Source of the DNA: Pedobacter nyackensis
Lineage (GTDB): Bacteria; Bacteroidota; Bacteroidia; Sphingobacteriales; Sphingobacteriaceae
Assembly (NCBI RefSeq): GCF_900176505.1
Contig: NZ_FWYB01000005.1
Coordinates: 62,001 to 126,000, forward strand
Reading direction: 5' to 3'
DNA: 64,000 nt
Position numbers and translations under genes: made by a program. The notes beneath the pieces are model-generated. The model was given only the letters and a program-made list of their open reading frames with translations. It was not told the DNA's origin and searched no databases. This document shows, piece by piece, positions 7,244-17,083 of the stretch; position 1 is the first letter of the stretch, and each line of letters begins with the position of its first letter.

Positions 7244-10200
7244 ATGCAAAAAGGATCAATAGCTAATCCTTCACTTTTTGTGGAACCCGGTGGTTCCAGA
7301 TTTTTAAGAATAATTTATTTGCTGATGAAATGTTCATTTATCCTGTTGTTTACTAAGCTTACCATGGTAGGTATGCTGTATGCCAACACCGTAACCGGTC
7401 AGGATCTTAGCCGTAAGGTAGATCTGAAGCTGGAGGGGATGGGGATTAAAGAAAGCTTGCTGGCTATAGAGGCCAAAAGCGGAGTTAAGTTTCTGCTTCC
7501 GCAGAAGGTACTCGACATCAGCTCCAAAAAGGTAAACCTCAAAGCTCCTGATATTACAGTTGCGGAGGCCATTAAAAATGTGCTTTCCAATTCAGGCTTA
7601 AGATATAAAGTAGTAGATCATTATGTGGTAATTGAAGCCATCCCCGCCAGGCGGAGCATCACGGGCAAAGTAATTGATGCGGTGAATAAGGAGACCTTGC
7701 CGGGTGTATCTATCCGGATAAAAGGCGTGCAGGGGGGCACCACAACTGACGGAAATGGAAACTTTACTTTAACAATAGCTCAGCCCGAAGCTATTCTTGT
7801 GTTTAGTTATATGGGCTATAAAACCCGGGAAGTAAAGGTAGATAAGAATACTAATAACCTTAATGTTGCCCTTAGTTCGGCTAGTAATGCACTAAATGAA
7901 GTAACAGTACAGGCCAGGAGAAAAACCAATACCGAGGCTGCAGTTTTAGATGAACGTAAAAAAGCTTCAATTGTACAGGATGCGATATCAGCGGTACAAA
8001 TAGAACGTACGGCCAGTATTACTACTACACAGGCCTTACAAAGGGTACCCGGTGTTACGGTAACGGATGATAAGTTTGTCGCTATTCGTGGTTTGGGCGA
8101 CAGGAGTGTGGTTGGTCAGTTAAATGGTGTTCGTTTAGCTTCCTCTGATCCGGACAGGAGTTCGATTCCTTTCGACCTGGTGCCTGCATCCCTTCTGGAT
8201 AACGTTACCATTTATAAAACAGTGACCCCGGATAAACCTGCCGATGCAGCAGCTGGTATTGTGGAGTTGAAAACCAAATCTGTACCGGATAGCATGGTGT
8301 TTAACGTGATTGTTCAATCGGGTTTTAACTCTAATATTGGTATTGGCGGACAACATAACAGCTTTTTTAATAGCGAAATGGGTTTCCTGGGAGATAAGAT
8401 CAATAACAAGAATTTATCAGCTGATTTCTTAAACCTGGCTACACAATATAAAGGCGGCTTAACGCAGATTCAGAACCTGATTTCAAACAGTGGCTACAGT
8501 CCTGCAACAAAACAGGAAGTAACCCGTATAAATAACATCATGCAGGGCTTTGATCCTGTACTGACTACAAAATATAAGCAAAGTCCTTTAAACCAGCTGT
8601 ATTCGGCCACTTTTGGTAATAGCTATACCCTGTTTAAAAAACATAAGATAGGGGTAATAGCCGGTGGTAACTACTACCGCCGTACTACAGATATCTCGGG
8701 CGGCGACATACAGCAGTATAGTATCTATCAGGGCGTTGTTACCGGAAATCCACAAGTAAGCAGTCCGCGTAACATACCCAATTACATTACCCCGAATAAC
8801 CTGTACATGGGTAGGTACCAGACCTATAAGGAAAACACAGGTAACGAGACCTTAAACTATGGAACTTTGCTAGGTTTAACCTATCGTTTTGATGCCCGTA
8901 ACGAAATCAGTATGCAGTATCTGGGCAGCTGGGGTGGAGAAACCCAGGCGACCAATATGTATGGAGCATATCAGTATACCGGCTTACCGGGTGAAGTAAA
9001 GAGTACCATTTATTCCTTAAAACAATCTTACCGTAACCTCAATACGTTTAATCTTCAGGGCGAACATAAGTTCCTGGAATCAGATTACTCTCCCAAATTA
9101 AGTTACAACATTTCTTCTTCAAAAGCAGGACAGAATGATCCCGATTATCGTTTTGTAACCCTGGCAGATTATACGCCACGCGACGGATCTTCTTATTCCC
9201 CAGCCGGATCAAACGGAACAGAACATGTTTATTCCAAACATTTGTATGCACTATCTTCCGGGTATGTAAATGGATTTGGTGCCTATGGAATTATTCAGGC
9301 GGAGCCAAATGGTCGCCGCTACAGGAACCTTTCTGAAACTAATTACAATTACAAGGCTGATTTAAGTGTCCCTTTTAAATTATTCGGACAAAAACAGGAA
9401 TTTAAAACAGGGGTTAATTACCTTAACCGCGACCGTGTGTTTACCGAGAACGTGTTGTTTTTACCAGGGTCTAATTTCTCCTCAAATAAAGCCACACCAT
9501 TGTATACGGTTTCTGGTAATCTGGATCGTTTGGTTGGTCCCGAAATTATTGGCATTCATGCCCCTATAGCCGGATTGGGCGAAGGTGCGAGTCCGGTTGG
9601 TGGCTTTTTATATAACAGTCAAAAATCGCCTAATAATTACGCCGGCTTCTTTGAAACCATAGCAGGCTATGCCATGCTGGATTTAAAAGTAACAAAGGAC
9701 TTAAGACTTACGGGAGGTGTACGTTTCGAATCCACCAATATCCAATCGGCGGTAGATACCTCGGGCGTTTTCTTAGATCCTGCTTTGACAGCACCGGGCA
9801 CCAACATCCCATTGACTTTAATGAGCCCTAACTCTGTTTACAAACCTGGCTATAAACCTTACTACTCCTTAAATACAACCTATAATTTTAAGGAAAACAT
9901 GAATTTCAGGGCAGGGTTTAATACCACCTTGGCCAGACCGGAACTGAGAGAAATCACGAATGTATTTGAATTTGATGCTTTCCAGATGGGACTTGTAGTA
10001 GGTAATCCAAACCTGATCAATCAGTATACACAAAATCTTGACTTTCGTTGGGAATGGTTTCCAAACAACGGAGAGGTGATTGCCGTATCACTATTTGGTA
10101 AGCGAATCAAGAACCAGCTATACAAGGTGTTTAGCTTAAAAACCAGTGGTCTGGCTGCTACCTATCCGGAGTACCCAACCATCAGGTTCGAGAACGATCC

Positions 10201-10741
10201 TAACATTGGTAAGGTTTGGGGTGTAGAGTTCGAAATCGTAAAAGATCTGGGCAAGGTATGGTTTCCCCTTCGCAATTTCTTTGCGGGAACCAACCTGTTA
10301 CTGGCACAAAGTGACATCAAAAAATCACCAGAGCGACTCGAAGCCAACAGATCATTAGACAGGCATACGCCAGATAACAGTCCGCTGTTTGAACAGGCGC
10401 CTTTCTCTATCAATGGTTGGCTTAATTACGACAACAAGAGGTCTGGTACCAGTCTTACCGGAACATTTAATATGGTTGGTGAGCGCCTGATACAGATTAA
10501 CCTTACCGGTGAACCGGATCTGTATACCCGTCCCGTGCCTATGCTTGATTTTGTGTTTAGTCAGCGTTTAACCCGACGGATTATTTTTAAAGGTTATGCT
10601 AAAAACATCTTAAATCCGGCTGTTCAAACGGTATATGCGAACCCTGGTACAGGGGGTAAATGGTACGGCAACCAATATATTAACCGCAGTTATAAACGTG
10701 GAGGAGAGTTCATGATGGGATTCACTTATAATTTGTATTAA
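7244..10741 (+). CDS. TonB-dependent receptor with STN domain
   Basis: Outer-membrane transducer-type receptor of 1165 residues from this start. Order: signal peptide (about 28-53), STN domain (about 59-132, KVDLKLEGMGIKESLLAIEA), carboxypeptidase-regulatory-like domain (about 139-212, GKVIDAVNKETLPGVSI), plug (TTQALQRVPGVTVTDDKFVA, IRGLGDRS) and a C-terminal beta-barrel ending FMMGFTYNLY. The frame stays open upstream to an ATG at 7163, but I chose 7244 because its context TTCAAATATATG is also found at the start of the other STN-bearing receptor (27949); ATG 7325 is a further option. The STN domain should signal to the adjacent FecR. Substrate unknown; no SusD follows. Confidence 0.93.
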   Translation: MQKGSIANPSLFVEPGGSRFLRIIYLLMKCSFILLFTKLTMVGMLYANTVTGQDLSRKVDLKLEGMGIKESLLAIEAKSGVKFLLPQKVLDISSKKVNLKAPDITVAEAIKNVLSNSGLRYKVVDHYVVIEAIPARRSITGKVIDAVNKETLPGVSIRIKGVQGGTTTDGNGNFTLTIAQPEAILVFSYMGYKTREVKVDKNTNNLNVALSSASNALNEVTVQARRKTNTEAAVLDERKKASIVQDAISAVQIERTASITTTQALQRVPGVTVTDDKFVAIRGLGDRSVVGQLNGVRLASSDPDRSSIPFDLVPASLLDNVTIYKTVTPDKPADAAAGIVELKTKSVPDSMVFNVIVQSGFNSNIGIGGQHNSFFNSEMGFLGDKINNKNLSADFLNLATQYKGGLTQIQNLISNSGYSPATKQEVTRINNIMQGFDPVLTTKYKQSPLNQLYSATFGNSYTLFKKHKIGVIAGGNYYRRTTDISGGDIQQYSIYQGVVTGNPQVSSPRNIPNYITPNNLYMGRYQTYKENTGNETLNYGTLLGLTYRFDARNEISMQYLGSWGGETQATNMYGAYQYTGLPGEVKSTIYSLKQSYRNLNTFNLQGEHKFLESDYSPKLSYNISSSKAGQNDPDYRFVTLADYTPRDGSSYSPAGSNGTEHVYSKHLYALSSGYVNGFGAYGIIQAEPNGRRYRNLSETNYNYKADLSVPFKLFGQKQEFKTGVNYLNRDRVFTENVLFLPGSNFSSNKATPLYTVSGNLDRLVGPEIIGIHAPIAGLGEGASPVGGFLYNSQKSPNNYAGFFETIAGYAMLDLKVTKDLRLTGGVRFESTNIQSAVDTSGVFLDPALTAPGTNIPLTLMSPNSVYKPGYKPYYSLNTTYNFKENMNFRAGFNTTLARPELREITNVFEFDAFQMGLVVGNPNLINQYTQNLDFRWEWFPNNGEVIAVSLFGKRIKNQLYKVFSLKTSGLAATYPEYPTIRFENDPNIGKVWGVEFEIVKDLGKVWFPLRNFFAGTNLLLAQSDIKKSPERLEANRSLDRHTPDNSPLFEQAPFSINGWLNYDNKRSGTSLTGTFNMVGERLIQINLTGEPDLYTRPVPMLDFVFSQRLTRRIIFKGYAKNILNPAVQTVYANPGTGGKWYGNQYINRSYKRGGEFMMGFTYNLY

Positions 10742-10743
10742 AG

Positions 10744-12462
10744 ATGATATTAAAGAAATATATACAACAGTCGCCCATATTTATTGGGGTTTTAATGCTG
10801 TTGACCCTTGCCGGCTGTAAAAAGGAGAAGCAGGATTTTGAATACGATAACCGGTTGGTAACGGATGCCCGTAAAAGCTCCTCGCTGCGTATTGTAACCC
10901 TGGGTGATTTTAACCAGGTGGTGATGAATGACGATACGCTAACCAGTTATAAGTTTCGCTTGCCAGCTGATCCGATAACAATGACTTTGCCTGGTACGCG
11001 GTACTTCCCTGAAAGTGGCAGGTTGGGGGCCACATGGAGTATCCCTCAATCGCTGTTAAAGAACGGAAAAGCTAAGTTCTTTACAGAAACCGTAGACTAT
11101 AATATCAATGCAGATAAATTAACCATTGACCTTGAGGAAAATGCTAGTCAGGCAATGGATTACTACCTGCTGCCTACAGAGCGTTTTGCAGCATCTGTGC
11201 CAAAATTTGTTAAAATTCCCCGTGCCGTTGCAGCGCCATCCGACCCGACGAAATTTAAGGTCAGGATACTGAATCTGTCTGCAAAAATAGAAAACAATGA
11301 TATGGAGGATCTGGTTGGGGCAATGAGCCTGACCTGGGCTGATGGTACTCCGGTAAGTGATAAAACGAATAATGTTCTTCCCGGACAGTATTCGGATTAC
11401 ATTGAGTTGTCTTACACTACAGCGCAGTTAAGGGTGTTAACACCTGCCGGAATACAGGTGCCTGGTGTAACTAAAAACCTGATCTTTCCGGCAACATCCA
11501 CGCTTACCGCTCCACGTGGCTGGCCGCCTGAAGATACTAATCTGACTTTTGCTTCATTTAAAAGTTTTGCACCCGGAGGGATATACACGATTATTATTGC
11601 GCCCTACAACTTTAATATTCCTTATTTAATCGGTAATCCCGGCGAAGCGGTTACAGCTTATCAAAACGCCAGCAGGATTATGAGCGACATCAGTGAGCCA
11701 TTGAATGTTACTTATGCAAGGGTACAGGCTATAAATACTTTGCCTGGTATGGATGGGGTAAAAATAACCATGAATGGCGAAGCTTTAGGAGCTGCTCTGG
11801 CTTATACCGCACATACCAGCTATCAGAACTATATCATTGGCAGTTACACCATTGAAGCAAAAGATGCAAGCGGAAAGGTGCTGGCTTCCAGTCAGCTAAA
11901 GCTCGACGCCAATACCAATTTTACTTTATGGCTTCATCCTGACGCCAATGGGAAAGCCAGTATCAGTGCTGTGGCTAACGATTTAAGCAGGGTCGTACCG
12001 GGTAATACTGCCGGCGATGACGCTACTTATGACCGTATTAAGCTGGATTTGCCTTTCAGCATTCGCTTCCTGAATCTTTGTCCTGATGTGCCATATCTAA
12101 CTTTTACCAAAGATAACGGACAGTCTTTTAACAATAATTTTAATAGGAATCCTGCTGCGGTAAACAATTTAAGGCCAGCAGTTTTTCCGATAGAAGTCCC
12201 ATACATCCAGCTGGACAAGGATGATGTCGCCTATAAAATTATGGCGTTCCGTTCTTCACCAGGTGTAATTCCGGGAAGCTGGGCAAGCGACATTCCTGTA
12301 TTAACCGGAAAAGACCTCATCGCCCGTCCGGATTTATATGTTAGGGGAGGTTTGCCTAATCACGAGCCTGGTGTATATACAATCGCCCTTGTGGGTAGTA
12401 CAAAGGCATCGGCACCCGCTGGCCAAAAAGCTAAAATGATCATTCTAAAACACACCAAATAA
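10744..12462 (+). CDS. DUF4397-like lipoprotein
   Basis: A 572-residue predicted outer-membrane lipoprotein starting 2 bases after the receptor stop. Signal peptide with lipobox LAGC, Cys25. At least two segments look like DUF4397 repeats: one around YARVQAINTLPGMDGVKITM and one around IRFLNLCPDVPYLTFT; an earlier FKVRILNLSAKIEN may be a third. DUF4397 domains are beta-rich and of unknown function. The tight spacing argues that it works with the receptor, taking the place SusD has in other systems. The domain assignment is from pattern only. Confidence 0.8.
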   Translation: MILKKYIQQSPIFIGVLMLLTLAGCKKEKQDFEYDNRLVTDARKSSSLRIVTLGDFNQVVMNDDTLTSYKFRLPADPITMTLPGTRYFPESGRLGATWSIPQSLLKNGKAKFFTETVDYNINADKLTIDLEENASQAMDYYLLPTERFAASVPKFVKIPRAVAAPSDPTKFKVRILNLSAKIENNDMEDLVGAMSLTWADGTPVSDKTNNVLPGQYSDYIELSYTTAQLRVLTPAGIQVPGVTKNLIFPATSTLTAPRGWPPEDTNLTFASFKSFAPGGIYTIIIAPYNFNIPYLIGNPGEAVTAYQNASRIMSDISEPLNVTYARVQAINTLPGMDGVKITMNGEALGAALAYTAHTSYQNYIIGSYTIEAKDASGKVLASSQLKLDANTNFTLWLHPDANGKASISAVANDLSRVVPGNTAGDDATYDRIKLDLPFSIRFLNLCPDVPYLTFTKDNGQSFNNNFNRNPAAVNNLRPAVFPIEVPYIQLDKDDVAYKIMAFRSSPGVIPGSWASDIPVLTGKDLIARPDLYVRGGLPNHEPGVYTIALVGSTKASAPAGQKAKMIILKHTK

Positions 12463-12469
12463 AAGAGAC

Positions 12470-13669
12470 ATGATTTTACGATCTGGAATGAAGAATACCT
12501 TGCTTTACTCATGCATCGTCCTGTTGTTTTTTACAGCAGGCTGTGCCAAGGTAGAATATGCAAAAATTGATGATCCCGCTTATCTAAGGGTTTTTAATAA
12601 CCTGAACTATAAGATCGGGATTGATAATAAAGATGAGCAACTGCCTTTTTTAACCATGCTGATTGATCCTGAAATGGATCAGAATGGCGTTCCGGTAAGT
12701 GCCAAAATCAAAGGCGATTTTCTGGATAAGCGAGATCCTTATGCTCCGCCATATCCATCACATATTGGTAGTGGTACCAGTATCAACAATCCTGAATATC
12801 CTGGGAGGGAGAATGTATTGGTAGGCCCTGTTTTAAACGGATTCGACTTAAGCAGCTGGGCGCAAATTCCATCTGGTAAACACCGTATTGTTTTTATGTT
12901 CCGCCCAAAAAATGACATTCCCTTCTTTAACCTGGATCCTAAGCTGAAAAAAAATGTACTGATTGATACCACCATAGTGTTGGATCACAAAGAAGTATAT
13001 ACGCTGCATGTGTTACAGAAAGATTACGACACAAAAAGAAACGGTATTTATCTGCGGAAAGAGAACTTCCACAAGCTGCCTTTATCTGATTCATCTCTTT
13101 ATGTTAATTTTTATAACATGAGTGCCAAAGGCTACTGGCAGGCAGATAATGACATCAAAGGCGGTAATATATATGGTAAGGGAGCGATAGGGAATGGGAT
13201 TAAAGACGAGATGAACATTTTTCTTACCCTATATAAAAATGCTAATGTTAACACATTGAAGATCACGGGCTACAGCGGCAAATACATGGGGCGTTTGGTC
13301 AGGAATTCTGATGTGCTGGAGGTTGCTCCATATTACAATTTCCCCTTATTTGCTGATGCAACTGCCGGAGGGATCCATACGGAAATGTGGCAGCGTTTCG
13401 ATTTTCTGGCCCCTGGAATGGACATTACGAATATCCCATATGGGCCAACCGATATGGAGACTGATGGCAATTGGGCATCCATAAACTGTTTGACACCATT
13501 TCCCAATTATCGACAGTGGAATGAGATCGTCCTGCCTAATATGATTGTAAACATCCACTCTGGCAAGTATAATCCACGCTCGTTCGCAACGGTAAATACC
13601 ATAGAAATTGTAAATGGAAATGTTTACCTCACCACCATCCAACGTAAATATGCACCGCCGGTTTACTAA
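12470..13669 (+). CDS. Hypothetical lipoprotein of receptor operon
   Basis: A 399-residue lipoprotein (lipobox FTAGC, Cys25 from this start; an ATG at 12488 is an alternative). After the Cys it begins with AYLRVFNNLNYKIG, which resembles the first strand of DUF4397-type domains, but the rest I do not recognise. It contains a Pro/Tyr-rich stretch DPYAPPYPSHIG. It lies 7 bases after the previous gene, so the two are surely cotranscribed. Likely a surface-exposed partner of the receptors; no catalytic motif is visible. Confidence 0.75.
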   Translation: MILRSGMKNTLLYSCIVLLFFTAGCAKVEYAKIDDPAYLRVFNNLNYKIGIDNKDEQLPFLTMLIDPEMDQNGVPVSAKIKGDFLDKRDPYAPPYPSHIGSGTSINNPEYPGRENVLVGPVLNGFDLSSWAQIPSGKHRIVFMFRPKNDIPFFNLDPKLKKNVLIDTTIVLDHKEVYTLHVLQKDYDTKRNGIYLRKENFHKLPLSDSSLYVNFYNMSAKGYWQADNDIKGGNIYGKGAIGNGIKDEMNIFLTLYKNANVNTLKITGYSGKYMGRLVRNSDVLEVAPYYNFPLFADATAGGIHTEMWQRFDFLAPGMDITNIPYGPTDMETDGNWASINCLTPFPNYRQWNEIVLPNMIVNIHSGKYNPRSFATVNTIEIVNGNVYLTTIQRKYAPPVY

Positions 13670-13693
13670 TGATTTAATCAAAGAGCTATAAAA

Positions 13694-14773
13694 ATGAAAC
13701 ACAAATCATTAAAAAAATACCTTTATCTATTGCCGATGATGCTGTTAATGGGCTTGAACGCCTGTAAGCATGATGATTTGCAAATTGATAAGGCCAATGA
13801 CAATTTCAGATCAGGTTTTGACTTTGTAAAGAACAATTATGACCTCAGCTTATTTGCTGCGGCAATAGAAAAATCGGGCATAAGTGCGCAGTTAAATGGC
13901 GCAGGACCATTTACTATTTTGGCGCCCAGCAATCTTGCTTTTAACATCATCGGGATCAATCGCCCAGGTGATTTTGATAAAATGAACCCGGATACGTTGA
14001 AATTTCTGGTACAGCGACATATCTTGAATGAGCGTTTACTGGTTCGGGATATTCCTTTTAATGGGATCGATGTTCGCTACCGTACGCTGGCGGGTACAGA
14101 GCTATACACCTCAATAGCCAGCAGAGATGCCAGCATTCAATTGTATTTTAATGGATCCCTTGCAAGCAGGAAAGATGTGACCCTGGCCAATGGTACTTTG
14201 CATGTATTGGATCGGGTAATGAAATCGACTGCAAATACTACCGTGCAAAGCTGGCTGGCTAAACGACCGGAATATAGTATTCTGGTAAGTGGTTTAAAAA
14301 AGTTTGGCTTTTGGGATGAACTGGCTACTGAAGGACCCTATACCATTTTAGCGCCTAAGAATGCTGAGTTTGAAGCTAAGGGTATGACCGCTGAAGTAAT
14401 TGCCGGATTAAACGTTGATCGTTATCTGGGGCATCGCTTGTTTGGCTGTTATGTAATGCGGAAGAAACATTTCTTCATTTCAGATTTTGTGGTACTGGGA
14501 ATCATTAACAGCGATGCATTCTATTATCATCAGGTACCAAATGATACTTACATCATGACCCTGACCGCCGGAAGGTTGAACTTCAGTAATATTAATGATC
14601 AATCTATCGGTTATCACGTAGAAGTCAGGACTAATAAAAACTATCCTTATGATATCATATCCGAGGTGAATGGGCATGACCAAAAGGCAATAGATAATCT
14701 TGTGGATAATGGACTGGTGCAAGATCTGCAAGGGATACTGGTGCTTCCTGAACAAGCCTTAAAAAATAATTAG
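13694..14773 (+). CDS. Fasciclin (FAS1) domain lipoprotein 1
   Basis: A 359-residue lipoprotein (Cys24 in LNAC) with two FAS1 domains, at about residues 45-180 and 190-355. FAS1 hallmarks are seen: GPFTILAPSNLAFN, FLVQRHILNERL, LANGTLHVLDRVM in the first and EGPYTILAPKNAEFE, YLGHRLFG in the second; the second is more diverged. FAS1 domains mediate adhesion or binding of ligands. It is the first of three consecutive FAS1 lipoproteins, 24 bases after the previous gene and touching the next. Confidence 0.88.
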   Translation: MKHKSLKKYLYLLPMMLLMGLNACKHDDLQIDKANDNFRSGFDFVKNNYDLSLFAAAIEKSGISAQLNGAGPFTILAPSNLAFNIIGINRPGDFDKMNPDTLKFLVQRHILNERLLVRDIPFNGIDVRYRTLAGTELYTSIASRDASIQLYFNGSLASRKDVTLANGTLHVLDRVMKSTANTTVQSWLAKRPEYSILVSGLKKFGFWDELATEGPYTILAPKNAEFEAKGMTAEVIAGLNVDRYLGHRLFGCYVMRKKHFFISDFVVLGIINSDAFYYHQVPNDTYIMTLTAGRLNFSNINDQSIGYHVEVRTNKNYPYDIISEVNGHDQKAIDNLVDNGLVQDLQGILVLPEQALKNN

Positions 14774-16021
14774 ATGACTTATAACATAAACAAGATGAAT
14801 ATAAAATTAATTGCCATCTGCCTTTTATTTATAACACTGGCATCTTGCAGAAAAACGGAGTTTCAACCTGAAGTGGAGGGAGTACAGGTGCCTCATGTAG
14901 ATTTAAGTATCACACTTAATCAGGTTCTGGAAGCTTCAGCAAACACACTATTTAAAGCTGCCTGGAAACGCAGTAATATGAACAGTATTGTTGAAAAAAG
15001 AGGTAACCAAACACCGATGACGCTTCTGGTGCCAAGTGATGCCGCATTTATTGCCGATGGAATTACATTAGATGTAATTAATAATACTACACCCGAATTA
15101 TTAGATAGCTTGTTGCTTTATCACACCCTGTCTCAAGGTGTTAATCCTAAGGATTTAAGTGAAAGGGGAGAGAATACGATTGGTTTGACCTTACTTGAAA
15201 ATACATATCTGCAGGTAAAGGGATATGAAAATCAATACCAGACCGATCCTTATTTCTATAGGCAATACCTAAATGTATCAGGAAATGAATTGTTGATCAA
15301 TGGCAAAAAAAGCGGAACTGCTATAGTAACCCTGGCAAAAAATGGAACTTTCTGGCCAATAGACCACGTTTTGAAAAAGCCGACTAAAACCATGATGCAG
15401 GTTTTGCAGGAAGATGGAAGATTTGGGATGTACCTGGAGATCATGACTAAAACTGATCAGCAATGGGAAGAGGCGGTGATGGGGGCTGCGGAACGTGTCC
15501 CCTTTTCAAAAGGACTGGCAGCGGGATATGACATCCTTATCTTTAAATCCATATTTGCACCTACCGATGAAGCCTTTCATCAGGCCGGATTTAAGGATGT
15601 GGATGATTTAATAGCACTGAATAACCGTAATATTCTTCCCTATTTCGATTGGAATACTTATGAACTTGTAGGTTCGGGTTATGCTACGGATACCTTATTA
15701 ACGATGCACCGCTGGGGCAAGCTTTTTAAAGAAAAAGATGGTTGGGGCTATGGAGACGATAATCCGGATATTTTTTATTCAAATGATTTAAATAATAACC
15801 TCCTGTCGGGATATGCATTGTCCACCTCAGGGTATACCGGAACAGTTCCAATTTTTTATGTGCCACTTGATTTTGGAAAAAATGCTGCCGGAAAGGTAAC
15901 GGTAAAAACCAAATCATCGGAATATCCTGCAGCAACCATTGTAGAAAGCGATATCAATACTTTAATGGGGCCGATACACGTGGTAAATCGCTTAATGCCA
16001 CCTAAGAATTTTAAATTCTGA
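14774..16021 (+). CDS. Fasciclin (FAS1) domain lipoprotein 2
   Basis: A 415-residue lipoprotein (lipobox LASC, Cys25; ATG 14795 gives a shorter signal peptide). FAS1 signatures are seen in the first half (MTLLVPSDAAFIADG, LLLYHTLSQG, FWPIDHVLKKP) and again later (SIFAPTDEAFHQAGF, GPIHVVNRLM), with a long insertion rich in Gly, Asp and Tyr before the end of the second domain. It starts at the base after the previous stop. It is the most diverged of the three, so a separate binding role is plausible. Confidence 0.85.
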   Translation: MTYNINKMNIKLIAICLLFITLASCRKTEFQPEVEGVQVPHVDLSITLNQVLEASANTLFKAAWKRSNMNSIVEKRGNQTPMTLLVPSDAAFIADGITLDVINNTTPELLDSLLLYHTLSQGVNPKDLSERGENTIGLTLLENTYLQVKGYENQYQTDPYFYRQYLNVSGNELLINGKKSGTAIVTLAKNGTFWPIDHVLKKPTKTMMQVLQEDGRFGMYLEIMTKTDQQWEEAVMGAAERVPFSKGLAAGYDILIFKSIFAPTDEAFHQAGFKDVDDLIALNNRNILPYFDWNTYELVGSGYATDTLLTMHRWGKLFKEKDGWGYGDDNPDIFYSNDLNNNLLSGYALSTSGYTGTVPIFYVPLDFGKNAAGKVTVKTKSSEYPAATIVESDINTLMGPIHVVNRLMPPKNFKF

Positions 16022-16025
16022 TCAG

Positions 16026-17069
16026 ATGTTTCAGCTTATACAGATCAATAAAAACATGAGTCATTTACAAAAAATATCAATAAAGCCGCTGTGCATTTTC
16101 CTTACGCTAGTTAGCTACGGTATGGTTTTAAACAGCTGTAAAAAGGAGGAGACTGCCGGTAAGAATGCAAATAGCAACAAGATCAGTGCAATTGTGGCCG
16201 ACAATTTTAACCTCTCGGTTTACAACACTGCCTTGATAAGGACAGGGTTAGCAAAAACTACGGATAAGGAAGGACTGTTTACGGCTATTGCTCCCTCGGA
16301 TGATGCTTTTAGAAATGCAGGTTTTGGGAATGCAACAGCTATCCTGAGTGCTGATCCATCCAGGGTTGCGACCATTATGAATTACCATATCCTGAACGGT
16401 GTGTACGAGTTTAATAAATTGCCGTTCCTGTTTAACCAGGAGGTTAGATCGGCCAATGGAGGTAAGCTTTTTGTCACCCATTGGGTAAAACGTGGCGATA
16501 CAATTTTAACCATTAACGGATCTAAAGTAGTCTCGCAAAATGTAAAAGCATCTAATGGATTAATTCAGGTTATAGATCGGGTGTTGGAGCCTTATACCCA
16601 TAACCTGGTTGTAGAAGCCATTGCATCAGATAGAGACCTGAGCCTGTTTTATCAGGCCTTGCAACGTTCGGATTTAGTGGAGACATTAAATGGTAAAGGC
16701 CCTTACACGGTGTTTGCGCCTAATAATGCAGCAATGGTAGCTTTTGGTTTACGTACGATAGAGGACATCAATGCGATGGATCCTGCGGTGTTGCAGCGTT
16801 TAGTGCGCTATCATATTTCGTCTGATCGCAGGTTTGTATATGATTATGTGCTCAGTACAGGTTCAGCAAATCGTAGCGATCAAACGATGCTTGATGGCAA
16901 TTCTATACAGGTGATTCTTAAACCTAATCCACAGGTAGCGGGCGCATTTATAGGTATTGAATTGAAGGGGACAGGAAATACATCGGTTATTCAATTGAGC
17001 AAACAAGATGTGCTTACCGGAAATGGTGTGGTGCATACCATCGGGGGCCTATTGAAAATTACACAGTAA
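16026..17069 (+). CDS. Fasciclin (FAS1) domain lipoprotein 3
   Basis: A 347-residue lipoprotein (Cys38 in VLNSC from this start). ATG 16056 would give a more usual 28-residue signal peptide and may be the real start. Two clear FAS1 domains: LFTAIAPSDDAFRNAGFG, NYHILNGVYEF, NGLIQVIDRVLEP; then GKGPYTVFAPNNAAMVAFGL, LVRYHISSDR and NGVVHTIGGLLK. The two domains fill nearly the whole protein. It lies 4 bases after the previous gene and 14 bases before the second receptor. Confidence 0.88.
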   Translation: MFQLIQINKNMSHLQKISIKPLCIFLTLVSYGMVLNSCKKEETAGKNANSNKISAIVADNFNLSVYNTALIRTGLAKTTDKEGLFTAIAPSDDAFRNAGFGNATAILSADPSRVATIMNYHILNGVYEFNKLPFLFNQEVRSANGGKLFVTHWVKRGDTILTINGSKVVSQNVKASNGLIQVIDRVLEPYTHNLVVEAIASDRDLSLFYQALQRSDLVETLNGKGPYTVFAPNNAAMVAFGLRTIEDINAMDPAVLQRLVRYHISSDRRFVYDYVLSTGSANRSDQTMLDGNSIQVILKPNPQVAGAFIGIELKGTGNTSVIQLSKQDVLTGNGVVHTIGGLLKITQ

Positions 17070-17083
17070 TTAAGATTTTAGAG

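Noticed and set aside
13346..13702. 118-codon minus-strand frame
   Set aside because: It is antisense to the end of a lipoprotein gene with a good signal peptide and operon position; no motif.
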